The position numbers and the translations under genes are program-made. Positions 35,783 to 44,464 of a stretch of 64,000 nucleotides of DNA are shown piece after piece. This DNA is from Chania multitudinisentens RB-25. Its GTDB lineage: Bacteria; Pseudomonadota; Gammaproteobacteria; Enterobacterales; Enterobacteriaceae. Positions within the stretch are counted from its first letter, which is position 1. Every line of letters starts with the position of its first letter. Below the pieces are notes generated by a model that worked only from the letters and a program-made list of their open reading frames with translations, was not told the DNA's origin and made no database searches. Location of the stretch: positions 3,224,001-3,288,000 of the forward strand of contig NZ_CP007044.2 in assembly GCF_000520015.2 (NCBI RefSeq). The letters run 5' to 3'.

Positions 35783-36146
35783 TGTTGCCCCCTTTCTTAC
35801 CAAGGAAACTGGCGCTGCCGCTGTTGATCATCATCAGAATACGCACAACACACCCGGCGGCGATCAGTGCTCCGGTGGCGTCTGCTCCTCGGTCATAGCT
35901 GAGAGGGAGAAGATCTACAACCAGTGCGGCAGCGGGTTTATACATGGTTAAACCCGCTGCAAAGCTGCCGGCAGCAAGAATAAACCGTGACTTAACGCCG
36001 TATTCTGACGCGGAAACCACAAAGAGAATGGCCCCGGCAAACGCGCCGAGAACAACATCGGCGGGCAGGCCAGCAAAGAAGGACAAGAAGGCGACGCCTG
36101 TAATTGTGCCGGTTGCCGCCGTTGTTGCTGTTAACGGCTCTGCCAT
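35760..36146 (-). CDS. Second membrane protein of the lysis cassette (putative holin/antiholin)
   Basis: Protein of 128 residues with three to four hydrophobic segments (ITGVAFLSFFAGLPADVVLG, AFAGAILFVVSA, FILAAGSFAAGLTMY, GALIAAGCVVRILMMI) and a polar tail (KKGGNNDNSNDQ). It overlaps the other holin gene and lies where P2 has holin Y. Holin or antiholin function is inferred from location and topology. Confidence 0.7.
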   Translation of the reverse strand: MAEPLTATTAATGTITGVAFLSFFAGLPADVVLGAFAGAILFVVSASEYGVKSRFILAAGSFAAGLTMYKPAAALVVDLLPLSYDRGADATGALIAAGCVVRILMMINSGSASFLGKKGGNNDNSNDQ

Positions 36147-36180
36147 TGCAGCCCCCTTGTGCAGAAGTTTTTCATGGTAT

Positions 36181-36387
36181 TCAGTCCCAAAGCTGGATCA
36201 TTTGTGTGTCCGTTGCCTGTTCAACCTGATTTGGCAGTTCAACCGGGGTTCCTGTTGGCAATATCGCGCCCAACTCGGCCAGGTGCGGGTTTGTGGCTAA
36301 CACCGCCTCAAGTGCGCCTGCCAGTGCGCCGTAATAGCGGTAACAAATGGCGTCCAGCGTATCGCCTTGTTCGGCCATGACTTGCAT
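36181..36387 (-). CDS. X: Tail protein X
   Basis: Small LysM-like tail protein of 68 residues, the P2 X length. MQVMAEQGDTLDAICYRYYG and TGTPVELPNQV are family marks. The ATG overlaps the L stop as TAATG. Confidence 0.92.
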   Translation of the reverse strand: MQVMAEQGDTLDAICYRYYGALAGALEAVLATNPHLAELGAILPTGTPVELPNQVEQATDTQMIQLWD

Positions 36388-36881
36388 TAGACCAGCTCCG
36401 CAATGCCGCGCTGATTCCCTTGAATGTCCTGGATCGCCCAGCGAGCATCGCGCCACAGATCGGTAATGGTGGTACTGAGTTTATCGGCGAGATTGTCACC
36501 GTCGCCGGTGGTGTCCACATCCCGCCTGCGCTCAACCATGTTGGCTTTGGCGTGGCAGTACACCGCACGGCGGTAGCGTTGGAGTAGCACCGATTCGTTA
36601 TTGATCGTCTCTTCGTCGCTAACAGGGACGTCTTTTAACGTGTTGAATCCTGCGGCCTGTTGCTTTACCCGCCACGCGGTCAGTTCGTTATTGACGTTGG
36701 TCATGGCCTCGATAACGGCATGGTGCAGGCGTTCGGTGGTGACCTGGCCGTCAAGGCGCATCACCTTGCGCAAATCGCCGAGAGAGATATCCGGCCAGAA
36801 AGCGGCGTTAGTGATGACGGTATCTTCATCGCTCGGCGTTTCGCTTGCCTGGCGTGCCGGTTCTGTCGCTAAAAAGCTCAT
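36387..36881 (-). CDS. L: Head completion/stabilization protein L
   Basis: Head completion protein of 164 residues, close to P2 L in size. VITNAAFWPDISLGDLRKVM, LHHAVIEAMTNVNNELTAWR and LWRDARWAIQDIQGNQRGIA are recognisable. It seals the filled head before tail joining. Confidence 0.92.
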   Translation of the reverse strand: MSFLATEPARQASETPSDEDTVITNAAFWPDISLGDLRKVMRLDGQVTTERLHHAVIEAMTNVNNELTAWRVKQQAAGFNTLKDVPVSDEETINNESVLLQRYRRAVYCHAKANMVERRRDVDTTGDGDNLADKLSTTITDLWRDARWAIQDIQGNQRGIAELV

Positions 36882-36978
36882 TTCGTCACCTCAAATAAGG
36901 CGGGCGGTGGACGCCACAAACAGATAACTCTCTTTGTGGACGTGCCGCCCTGACGTGCGGGGCACGATCCGTTAGGCG

Positions 36979-37830
36979 TCAGGCTTTCTTGCCTGATGCG
37001 GCTGTCTTTTTACCTGCGGCGGGTTTCTTTGGCTTTGGTGACTTGGCCGGTGTCGGCGTGGGCTGCTGCTCACCGCCTTTTACGGCGCTTTCCGATGGTG
37101 CGGTTGTGCCGTTCTCTCCCGCCTGATTGGTGCCGTCGTCACCTCCTTCACTACCCGGTGCCGCCTTGCTGATGGCGCGGATCAGGTTTTGGACGTCTTT
37201 CACCACGCCGATATTGGCGTTGATGGCCATGGCGTGCTGTAGCCAGCTCAGTGCTGCGGCCAGATCTGGGGTTTCGGTCTTGTCTCGCAACGTCAGACCA
37301 ATGGCTTTGTAGAGTTTGGAACGTGCGCCATCCGGCATATCAATGCCGTCGGTTAATTGCTCAACGCGCAGCAGAATATCCAGGCTGACGGGTGCGCTTG
37401 TGGTGTCGCCAATCTTGAAATGGCTGAGTGCCGCGTCGGCGATTTCATCGACAATCAAGCAGGCTGCACCGCGCTCGTAGTGGTCTGGCAGTGGAATATG
37501 GTGGCGGATCACATACTCGGCCAATGGCAGGGCGGTGCCGTAGTTGCCCGCGTCGATATGCCAAATCATGCAGGTAGTGACAATCTCGTCAGCCTGGCCG
37601 CTGTCAGCTTGTAATACCCCTTCCAGCCAGCCGTCATACGCGGGCAGGAGCTTTTTCTTAAGCTCAATTTTTGCCTGTACCGACTCGATTTTTTTCAGTT
37701 GGCGTTTGTCGTTTTCCAGGCGGAAAAGCTGTTGCTCATACGCGGTTTCTGCCTGGCGCGAATAGGTTTCCGTATCGCCACGGCGCTGCGCCATGACGCT
37801 TTCAAAATGTTTACGTGCTGGTGATGACAT
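36979..37830 (-). CDS. M: Terminase endonuclease subunit M
   Basis: Small terminase/endonuclease subunit of 283 residues. The N-terminus SPARKHFESVMAQRRGDTET and ENDKRQLKKIESVQAKIELK match P2 M, which cuts cos. The C-terminal 60 residues are a low-complexity lysine/proline/alanine tail (TPTPAKSPKPKKPAAGKK) longer than in P2. Hairpins lie in the 97 bases between M and L (36902-36950). Confidence 0.92.
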   Translation of the reverse strand: MSSPARKHFESVMAQRRGDTETYSRQAETAYEQQLFRLENDKRQLKKIESVQAKIELKKKLLPAYDGWLEGVLQADSGQADEIVTTCMIWHIDAGNYGTALPLAEYVIRHHIPLPDHYERGAACLIVDEIADAALSHFKIGDTTSAPVSLDILLRVEQLTDGIDMPDGARSKLYKAIGLTLRDKTETPDLAAALSWLQHAMAINANIGVVKDVQNLIRAISKAAPGSEGGDDGTNQAGENGTTAPSESAVKGGEQQPTPTPAKSPKPKKPAAGKKTAASGKKA

Positions 37831-37885
37831 GATGTGCCCCGTTAGTGTTGTGATTGGCGGTGCTTAGCACCGCCCGACCCCGGCG

Positions 37886-38920
37886 CTACACCGTAGCGGG
37901 GGTGATGCCTTCAATCAGGCAGCCGCAACCGTAATCCTCAACGACATAGGCGTCATTGCTGGACTCGTAGGTCGCAATGCGATCCCACTCCGGTTCGTCG
38001 CGGATCATTCTGCGGTGTGTATCTTCCTGCCAGTAGATCGAGAGGTTGTCGAAGCGGGTGATCAGCATGGCGTTCGGTGGGAAGTACGGCACCCGGTAAG
38101 TGGGCATTGCGCCAATCTGCTGCTGTGACAGTAATACCTGCCCCGCCAGTGCTTCTGAATTCGGGTTAGTTTTACTGAGGGTGTTCAGGATCGGGAAATA
38201 CTTGTCGGATAACAGGTTGCGGCCACAAATCACGATCAAGCCGGTATCGTCCTGAAACCACGGCTCGATCAAACTGTTAACGGCGTCATACGCCAGCGAG
38301 TCAAGATTACCGTAATCACCTTTGGCGATAATGACGTTATCCTCATCGCGTGATGTGACAGTAATTTCTGCCAATACTCGCTGTGGTGAATACAGGCGGT
38401 ATTTTTGCAACCAGCCGATATTCACATCTTGCAGAAGCGGGTTTTGCGCCTTGTTTGACTTGGCGGCGCGGCTTACCCCGTTCAGGCCGATCATGATGCG
38501 ATCCAGCCCTCGGCGCTTGATAATCTGATTAGTCACACGGGCCTGGAAGTCTTTGAACTTTGCAAAGGCATCAAGACGGGCATAGCGAATGAATGTATCG
38601 CTGTTGGTTTGCTCACAGCGGTATTTTCCGCTATCCAGATTATCAACACTGGCAGGCTGACGGCGTTCGACGGTGGTGTCGGTGGTGCTGGCAATCGGGG
38701 CATCGATACCCAGGCCCAGCTTTTCGCCTTCCTGCTCTGATACGGATGAAATATTGATGCGGGTCAGAAATTCGCTGCTTTCCTGAATGCGGTTTTCCAG
38801 GGTCTGAGTGATGGACGGATCAACGGAAAATTTTGCCGTAACCGAACTTACCGGGATATGGTTTAGTTCGGCCTGTCGGCTCAGATACTGATCAAACTTG
38901 ACGCGTGTTTCGTTTCTCAT
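37886..38920 (-). CDS. N: Major capsid protein N
   Basis: Major capsid precursor of 344 residues (P2 N 357). MRNETRVKFDQYLSRQAELN, INISSVSEQEGEKLGLGIDA, DNVIIAKGDYGNLDSLAYDA and CGRNLLSDKYFPI are family sequence. In P2 it is cleaved near the N-terminus by gpO to form the shell. Confidence 0.95.
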   Translation of the reverse strand: MRNETRVKFDQYLSRQAELNHIPVSSVTAKFSVDPSITQTLENRIQESSEFLTRINISSVSEQEGEKLGLGIDAPIASTTDTTVERRQPASVDNLDSGKYRCEQTNSDTFIRYARLDAFAKFKDFQARVTNQIIKRRGLDRIMIGLNGVSRAAKSNKAQNPLLQDVNIGWLQKYRLYSPQRVLAEITVTSRDEDNVIIAKGDYGNLDSLAYDAVNSLIEPWFQDDTGLIVICGRNLLSDKYFPILNTLSKTNPNSEALAGQVLLSQQQIGAMPTYRVPYFPPNAMLITRFDNLSIYWQEDTHRRMIRDEPEWDRIATYESSNDAYVVEDYGCGCLIEGITPATV

Positions 38921-38956
38921 GGTTTTTTCCTGTCAACAATGGCTAATGGGCGCCGC

Positions 38957-39817
38957 TTAGCAGTCGGCCAGCTCTGACTGATCGCCCTCGGTATTACTGC
39001 CGGTTGCGGGCTGGCGTTTTTTCCCTGGCTCGGGTTGACTGCTCAGAGATTCGGTTAACGTGCTGAGGTCGGCAGTCAGCTTGGCAACGGACTGTTTCAA
39101 CGCCGCATTTTCGGTTTCAATTGCTGATAGCTTGGTCTGCCCATCTAACAATTCTTTTTGACTGAGCGCGATTTGCTCAACGGCCTGCTGGATCTGGCCG
39201 ATATCACCGGCGGTTTTTTGCTGGTTGCCGGTCAAAATCCCTTTAATCCGGTTAAAAAATTGCATGCCGGTATCTGCGGGTGGCGCCTCGGTTTCTTCCA
39301 GCTCAATGCTGAATCCCATGGCTTCATCAACCGCAGCGATCAGGCACTCAGGTGAGTGTTTACGGCTAGCAAGTGGGTTGATTGCTGCCCTGGAGCAAAA
39401 CTCCAGCATTTCGGTGCCGAGGCTGGCTGGGGTATCGGTCAGCGCCAACCCCATCAGATAAGCGCCACCGGTCTGCGGAAATTGCGGATGAAACTGGATT
39501 GAGGGGTAAACTTTCTGGCGTTTTTTGTTTAGGGCGACCAGATCGTCGGTAGCGTCAATCTGTCCGTATAGCGCCAGCTTGCCTTTAAGTGGGCCATCAG
39601 CAAGGGTTTCGGTTTTCAGTGGAGCCTGGACGTCACCGTAGGCACGAAAGACGCTTTCAGGTGAGTAAGCCTTGATATGCTCCAGATCAACACGGGCGCC
39701 GTACAGTGCAGGGTTATAACTGGATGCAATATCCAATAGGTCGCGCTTGGTAATGGCGCGCCCGTCAGTGGTATCGCCCTCAACAGCGAGGCAAAACATT
39801 TTGGTTTTCTTACCCAT
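38957..39817 (-). CDS. O: Capsid scaffolding protein/protease O
   Basis: Scaffold with N-terminal serine protease, 286 residues (P2 O 284). FCLAVEGDTTDGRAITKRDL, RVDLEHIKAYSPESVFRAYG (active-site histidine region) and LALTDTPASLGTEMLEFC (active-site serine region) align with P2 O; the C-terminal half is helical scaffold ending QSELADC, like the P2 end MTNC. It is first in the leftward O-N-M-L operon. Confidence 0.94.
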   Translation of the reverse strand: MGKKTKMFCLAVEGDTTDGRAITKRDLLDIASSYNPALYGARVDLEHIKAYSPESVFRAYGDVQAPLKTETLADGPLKGKLALYGQIDATDDLVALNKKRQKVYPSIQFHPQFPQTGGAYLMGLALTDTPASLGTEMLEFCSRAAINPLASRKHSPECLIAAVDEAMGFSIELEETEAPPADTGMQFFNRIKGILTGNQQKTAGDIGQIQQAVEQIALSQKELLDGQTKLSAIETENAALKQSVAKLTADLSTLTESLSSQPEPGKKRQPATGSNTEGDQSELADC

Positions 39818-39908
39818 CTGGTAGCCCTCCGGGCGTGATAATGTGAAATGACAATCAGTCAGGGCTTTATCATTACCCTTGAATCTATCCCCCTCAATTC
39901 CTTGCGGT

Positions 39909-39926
39909 TGTAGGGCTCCCGGTACA
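39909..39926. promoter_or_regulatory. Ogr-type activator box between divergent O and P operons
   Basis: TGT-N12-ACA centred about 100 bases before O and 57 bases before P. The dyad is symmetric; spacing fits the P promoter best. Confidence 0.6.
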
Positions 39927-39973
39927 ATTCAACGCAATACCTCCCTGTCACCCGCGCGCGATAGTCTGAGCGC

Positions 39974-41695
39974 ATGAAAACAAACGTCACCGATCCCCGC
40001 AGACAGGCACAAACCCTGTATTGGTCTGGGTATTCAATTCCCTACATCGCAGAACTGACCGGTGTTAAGCCGCCGACGCTGTACTCATGGCGCCGACGCG
40101 ATACCTGGGATGACGTTGCACCGCTCGACCGTGCCCGGATCACCACTGAAGCGCGTTATCAGATGCTGATTTGCAAAGAGGTCAAGAGCGGGCGGGATTT
40201 CAAAGAGATTGATCTGCTGGGGCGGCAGTTGGCTCGCTTTGAACGGCGGGTGCAGGATGAGAGACAGGCCGAGAAGAAAAAGGCACCCAAAAACCACTTT
40301 ACGGATGAGCAGATTACCGAGCTGCGCACTCGGTTTTTCAACAGCCTGTATGAGCATCAGCGCCGCTGGTACAAGTACGGTAACAAGCGTAATCGCAATA
40401 TCCTGAAATCGCGCCAGATTGGTGCTACCTGGTACTTTGCCCGCGAGGCGTTGATCGATGCACTGGAAACCGGCAGGAACCAAATATTCCTGTCAGCCAG
40501 CCGAGCGCAGGCACACCAGTTCCGGCGCTTTATCATTGCGTTTGCACGTGAGATTGGTGTCGAGCTAAAGGGCGATCCGATGGTGCTGTCGAACGGTGCG
40601 ACGCTGTATTTCCTCGGCACGTCGGCGGCGACGGCGCAGTCCTACAGCGGCAACCTGATTTTCGATGAATACTTCTGGACGAGTAACTTTATCGAGCTGC
40701 GCAAGGTGGCTGCCGCGATGGCGACACATTCACAGTGGCGCCGCACCTACTTCTCCACGGCCTCAACCGAAGAACATGAGGCATACGGATTCTGGACAGG
40801 GGCAACGCTGCAAGCCTCGAAAAAGAAAGCCGATCGCACCGAGATCGACGTCAGTCACAAGGCTCTGAAGAATGGCAAGGTCTGTGCGGATGGCCAGTGG
40901 CGCCAGATCGTGACTATCCGCGATGCGATAGATAGCGGTTTTAACCTGGTTAACCTTGAGGAGATCATTCAGGAGAACAGCACTGAGGATTTCGACAATC
41001 TCTACATGTGTGAGTTTGTTTCCAGCGATCAGCGGCCTTTTGGTTACGACGAGCTGATCCGTTGCGGTGTTGACGCCTGGGATCCCGGCAACCCTGCGGC
41101 ATGGAAGGATTGGAAACCTTACGCGGCGCGGCCTTTTGGGGATCGTGGTGTCTGGTTGGGTTATGACCCCAACGGCGACGGCGAAGGCGGCGACAGCGCG
41201 GGGCTGGCCGTTCTTGCCCCGCCCATGGTGCCGGGGGGTAAATTCCGTGTACTGGAAGCCTTGCAACTGCGCGGCATGCCGTTTGAAAAGCAGGCTGATG
41301 AGATCCGCAAGATGACCAGGCGCTACAACGTCCAATTTATCGGTATTGATGGCACCGGCATCGGTAAAGCGGTGTATCAGATCGTGAAAGGGTTCTACCC
41401 GGCTGCGGTCATGTTTGAGTATTCGCCATCGGTGAAGGCGGCCCTGGTACTCAAGGCGCAAATGGTTATCCGGCGCGGGCGGTTTGAATATGATGCTGGC
41501 CTGCACGTTGTTGCCCGATCATTTCGCACTATCCGCAAAAAAGTCACGCCTGGCGGCATGGTGACTTACGCGTCAGACAGGACGAAGGGAGCCAGTCACG
41601 GCGACGTGGCGTGGGCCATCATGCACGCACTACATAACGAGCCTATCGGCACCGAGTCCGGCGGCACCGGCAACAGCTTTGTAACGGAGTTTTAA
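39974..41695 (+). CDS. P: Terminase large (ATPase) subunit P
   Basis: DNA packaging ATPase of 573 residues. An N-terminal helix-turn-helix (YSIPYIAELTGVKPPTLYSW) is followed by the ATPase with the Walker A region ILKSRQIGATWYFAREAL and Walker B LIFDEYFW, then a nuclease-like C-terminal domain (FIGIDGTGIGKAVYQIVKGF). All match P2 P, whose product cuts at cos with gpM. Confidence 0.95.
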   Translation: MKTNVTDPRRQAQTLYWSGYSIPYIAELTGVKPPTLYSWRRRDTWDDVAPLDRARITTEARYQMLICKEVKSGRDFKEIDLLGRQLARFERRVQDERQAEKKKAPKNHFTDEQITELRTRFFNSLYEHQRRWYKYGNKRNRNILKSRQIGATWYFAREALIDALETGRNQIFLSASRAQAHQFRRFIIAFAREIGVELKGDPMVLSNGATLYFLGTSAATAQSYSGNLIFDEYFWTSNFIELRKVAAAMATHSQWRRTYFSTASTEEHEAYGFWTGATLQASKKKADRTEIDVSHKALKNGKVCADGQWRQIVTIRDAIDSGFNLVNLEEIIQENSTEDFDNLYMCEFVSSDQRPFGYDELIRCGVDAWDPGNPAAWKDWKPYAARPFGDRGVWLGYDPNGDGEGGDSAGLAVLAPPMVPGGKFRVLEALQLRGMPFEKQADEIRKMTRRYNVQFIGIDGTGIGKAVYQIVKGFYPAAVMFEYSPSVKAALVLKAQMVIRRGRFEYDAGLHVVARSFRTIRKKVTPGGMVTYASDRTKGASHGDVAWAIMHALHNEPIGTESGGTGNSFVTEF

Positions 41696-41697
41696 AC

Positions 41698-42798
41698 GTG
41701 AGCCGAAACCGTAACAGGAATAAACCGCGCGGCACGCAAAACCATGCCCGTGAAGTAACCCTTGATCCATTTACGGAAGCGGCGACCGCCGCGCCGCAGC
41801 CGGTGGGTGATATCCAGTCATTCACCTTTGGCGACCCTAGCCCGGTACTGAGTCAGCGTGACCTACTGGATTGCATGGAGTGCGCGAATAACGGGATTTG
41901 GTATGAGACACCGATCAGCTTTTACGGCCTGGCGCGCACGCTGCGCGCGGCTGTCCATCATGAGTCGGCCATCATGTTCAAACGTAACGTGATCATGAGC
42001 TGCTTTCAGCCTCACCCGATGCTGAAACGCCAGACGGCTGAAGCGTTTATCCTGGATCAACTGGTGTTCGGCAATAGCTATCTTGAGTTGGTCAATAACC
42101 GCCTTGGCCGCCCGCTGGAGCTGCGGCACGTCCCGGCCAAGTACACGCGCCGAGGGGTAGATCTGGATCAGTATTTCCTGGTGACCTACTCGAAACCCGA
42201 TCACGCGTTCACCCCAGGTTCGGTGTTTCATCTGCTTGAACCTGATATCAACCAGGAGATTTACGGCCTGCCGTCTTACATGGCCGCGATACAGTCGGCA
42301 CTGCTCAATGAGGATGCTACGCTGTTTCGCCGCAAGTATTACATCAACGGAAGCCATGCCGGGGTGATCGTCTATCTGTCTGATGCCATCCAGAATCAGA
42401 GTGACGTTGACGCCCTCAAGCGCACGCTGACGGATGCGCGCGGCAAGGGGGCGTTTAAAAACGTGTTTGTCTATGCCGCAGGTGGCAAGAAAGACGGCCT
42501 GCAAATCATGCCGTTCAGCGAGATCACGGCGAAAGATGAATTCAGCGGTATCAAGAATGTGACGCGTGATGATCTGCTGGCTGCGCACCGAGTACCGCCG
42601 GTGCTGATGGGGATCATGCCAAACACCAACGGCGGTTTTGGTGACGTTGAGAAGGCCGCTAAGGTGTTCGCCATCAACGAATTGGCACCGCTGATGTCAC
42701 GCTTGAAAGGACTCAATGAATGGATCGGGGTTGATGTGTTCCGCTTCGATCCGTATGCCCTGATCGAAGCGGCGGGCGGAATGCCCCCACGCACCTAA
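41698..42798 (+). CDS. Q: Portal protein Q
   Basis: Portal (head-tail connector) protein of 366 residues. PISFYGLARTLRAAVHHESA, FGNSYLELVNNRLGRPLELR, GLPSYMAAIQSALLNEDATL and LMGIMPNTNGGFGDVEKAAK are conserved in P2 Q. A GTG start two bases after the P stop fits the family N-terminus. Confidence 0.95.
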   Translation: MSRNRNRNKPRGTQNHAREVTLDPFTEAATAAPQPVGDIQSFTFGDPSPVLSQRDLLDCMECANNGIWYETPISFYGLARTLRAAVHHESAIMFKRNVIMSCFQPHPMLKRQTAEAFILDQLVFGNSYLELVNNRLGRPLELRHVPAKYTRRGVDLDQYFLVTYSKPDHAFTPGSVFHLLEPDINQEIYGLPSYMAAIQSALLNEDATLFRRKYYINGSHAGVIVYLSDAIQNQSDVDALKRTLTDARGKGAFKNVFVYAAGGKKDGLQIMPFSEITAKDEFSGIKNVTRDDLLAAHRVPPVLMGIMPNTNGGFGDVEKAAKVFAINELAPLMSRLKGLNEWIGVDVFRFDPYALIEAAGGMPPRT

Positions 42799-42827
42799 AG
42801 TCATTCAATATTTTTCCTCATCACTTT

Positions 42828-42857
42828 GCCCGCAAACCACGCGGGCTCTGGTTTTTC
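42828..42857 (+). terminator. Terminator of the P-Q operon
   Basis: GCCCGC and GCGGGC arms with a seven-base loop, followed after TCTGG by five T. It lies 30 bases beyond the Q stop. Confidence 0.75.
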
Positions 42858-43198
42858 TCTGTTTTCCCCCACCCCCAACCTAAGCGCCTGAGCGCCTCAT
42901 GATGAGGCGTTTCCGAACCTCAACCCGCGTCTTTGCTCGTCAGAATGCCGCCTCACCCTGGCCCGCACAGATGCCTATTTGGCGCGCCAGCGCCGACCCC
43001 TCTTAGCACCCAAAGCGCGCGCTCAGCTCCCCTCCACGCCCGCACATGAAAAATGTCGATTTTTATGCACTGTTGCAGACCACCCGAAGCCGCGCCAGTT
43101 CTGGCCCCGGATGGCCTGATTACGGTCAAAAAAATTGTGCAATCCTATGCAGATTTATGCGGTGATTTTTTGGTGTATTGGTTTTTTGAAATTGGCAT
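42858..43198. other. Gap expected to contain the cos packaging site
   Basis: In P2 the cohesive end site lies just beyond Q. This GC-rich stretch holds no gene; it has a dyad (GCGCCTCATGATGAGGCG, 42891-42908) and on the lower strand GGTGAGGCGG (42948-42957), which resembles the GGCGAGGCGGGG start of the P2 cos overhang. The exact nick positions cannot be fixed from sequence alone. Confidence 0.4.
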
Positions 43199-43221
43199 AA
43201 AAAAGCCCCGTAGTTCGGGGC
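43199..43221 (-). terminator. Terminator of the leftward membrane-protein operon
   Basis: On the lower strand GCCCCG/CGGGGC with a five-base loop is followed by six T (43199-43204). It stops transcription coming from the two accessory genes before it enters the presumed cos region. Confidence 0.8.
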
Positions 43222-43243
43222 GTATGGTGGGAGTTTTCTTTTG

Positions 43244-44056
43244 CTATTCGTTTTGGTCTTCGGTCTTCTTTTCTGTTTTTTTGTCGGGAATTGGCTCTGA
43301 GAACTCGTCAAAATGCTTATAAGTTTCGGCATCAAACAATGAAATTGCCTCAATTTGATCCATAGGAAATACGTGGCGAAAATGCTGTAAATTTAGCGGC
43401 TTAGACTCAAGATCTATACCTCTTGAAAGATATAGATCAGAATACCTATGCTGCTCCACAAATCGCAATGTGTTTTTATCACGATATCCGCTAATGAAGG
43501 GGATAATTTCCAAATGCCTAGTATTGTGGAGCTCTATTCGTGGTGCAACAACATACCCTACATAAACCTTTCGCGACTTAAGGGTAACAAAAATCAACAT
43601 CTTTTCGTCAATGGCTTGAACAAGGAGAGACTCTATTGAGTCACTTGCTGCCATGATGCGATAGGCGCTCTGCCTTTCGTCTTCATCCTCCATCTTTTTC
43701 TTTTCTGCATCCCCTTGGGCATAAGCAATCAGACATGACAGGCAGAGAGAAGCAACAGCTAATAAAGGAAGCTCCATGACTTTTTCATTCATAAACCACG
43801 ACCCAAAGCCCCAATCGTATGGTTCCTTTGAGAAAAGATTAACGATGTTGCAGATAACAGAGCCTAAAATCCAGACGGTAAAACTGAGCGCTACTGCTAA
43901 TAAAAAACCTAGTACGATAAAACGGCAGCCGTGCATTGCTACATAGAAGTAGGATGTCCAGCCGTTAGTTCTTGCGTGATGAATTCTGGAAGGGTAGTGA
44001 TTCTCGGTGTACCAAAAGCCGCACACGAGAATCACTGTAATGATAAGCGGGCCCAT
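43244..44056 (-). CDS. Accessory membrane protein at the tin/old position, unknown function
   Basis: Not a P2 gene. 270 residues: three hydrophobic segments (LIITVILVCGFWY at 4-16; FIVLGFLLAVALSFTVWILG about 46-65; LPLLAVASLCLSCLIAYAQ about 96-114), then a charged linker (KKKMEDEDERQ) and a soluble domain with FVTLKSRKVYVGYVVAPRI and LEIIPFISGYRDKNTL, which has the look of an Sm-like/DUF6338-type beta domain. It ends with a KKTEKKTEDQNE tail. Its codons are AT-richer than the structural genes. It lies between portal gene Q and replication gene A, where P2 carries tin and old, so a superinfection-exclusion or other antiviral role is possible. It forms an operon with the 71-residue gene 12 bases upstream. 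Confidence 0.6.
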   Translation of the reverse strand: MGPLIITVILVCGFWYTENHYPSRIHHARTNGWTSYFYVAMHGCRFIVLGFLLAVALSFTVWILGSVICNIVNLFSKEPYDWGFGSWFMNEKVMELPLLAVASLCLSCLIAYAQGDAEKKKMEDEDERQSAYRIMAASDSIESLLVQAIDEKMLIFVTLKSRKVYVGYVVAPRIELHNTRHLEIIPFISGYRDKNTLRFVEQHRYSDLYLSRGIDLESKPLNLQHFRHVFPMDQIEAISLFDAETYKHFDEFSEPIPDKKTEKKTEDQNE

Positions 44057-44068
44057 TAATGCAAATCC

Positions 44069-44284
44069 TTATGCTTTTGGGGTGTTTGAGCGCTGTAATT
44101 GTCTCATTTTATCAACAATATCAGCTTGTACCCCTGAGTTATGTGTATTAAGTGTTGCATTTCCGTTCGCATCTACGTTAATCGGATACTTATCTGATTG
44201 CCCTAGATTGGTATCTGCGTGGTTTTCAATGACCCCAATATATCCGTCAAGCGCTCTCCTTATAATCGTTGCGACTTTGCTCAT
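44069..44284 (-). CDS. Small protein partner of the accessory membrane protein
   Basis: Seventy-one-residue protein of unknown function starting MSKVATIIRRALDGYIGVIE and rich in Asn/Asp (DTNLGQSDKYPINVDANGN). It has a strong GGAGGT seven bases before its ATG. A plausible promoter on the lower strand (TTTAAA, 17 bases, TACATA) lies just upstream at about 44319-44347. It is followed after 12 bases by the membrane protein gene, so the two are co-expressed. No membrane segment or known domain is visible. Confidence 0.6.
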   Translation of the reverse strand: MSKVATIIRRALDGYIGVIENHADTNLGQSDKYPINVDANGNATLNTHNSGVQADIVDKMRQLQRSNTPKA

Positions 44285-44464
44285 GTTCAGTACCTCCTGG
44301 TTGCTGCATGGTTCTCTAAGTATGTATATGTACCACAGAGTTCTTTAAACTGTAGACAAACAATGAGTGAAAAAGTGTCTCGTACCTAAAAAGTTAACAA
44401 AAAAGATCATATCCAGGGCTATTCAACAGAAAGACCATCGTACAGTAGAAATAATTAACTGGAA

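Noticed and set aside
42891..42957. Exact cos nick position by comparison with P2
   Set aside because: Only a partial resemblance to the P2 overhang is visible, so the site is given as a region, not a point.
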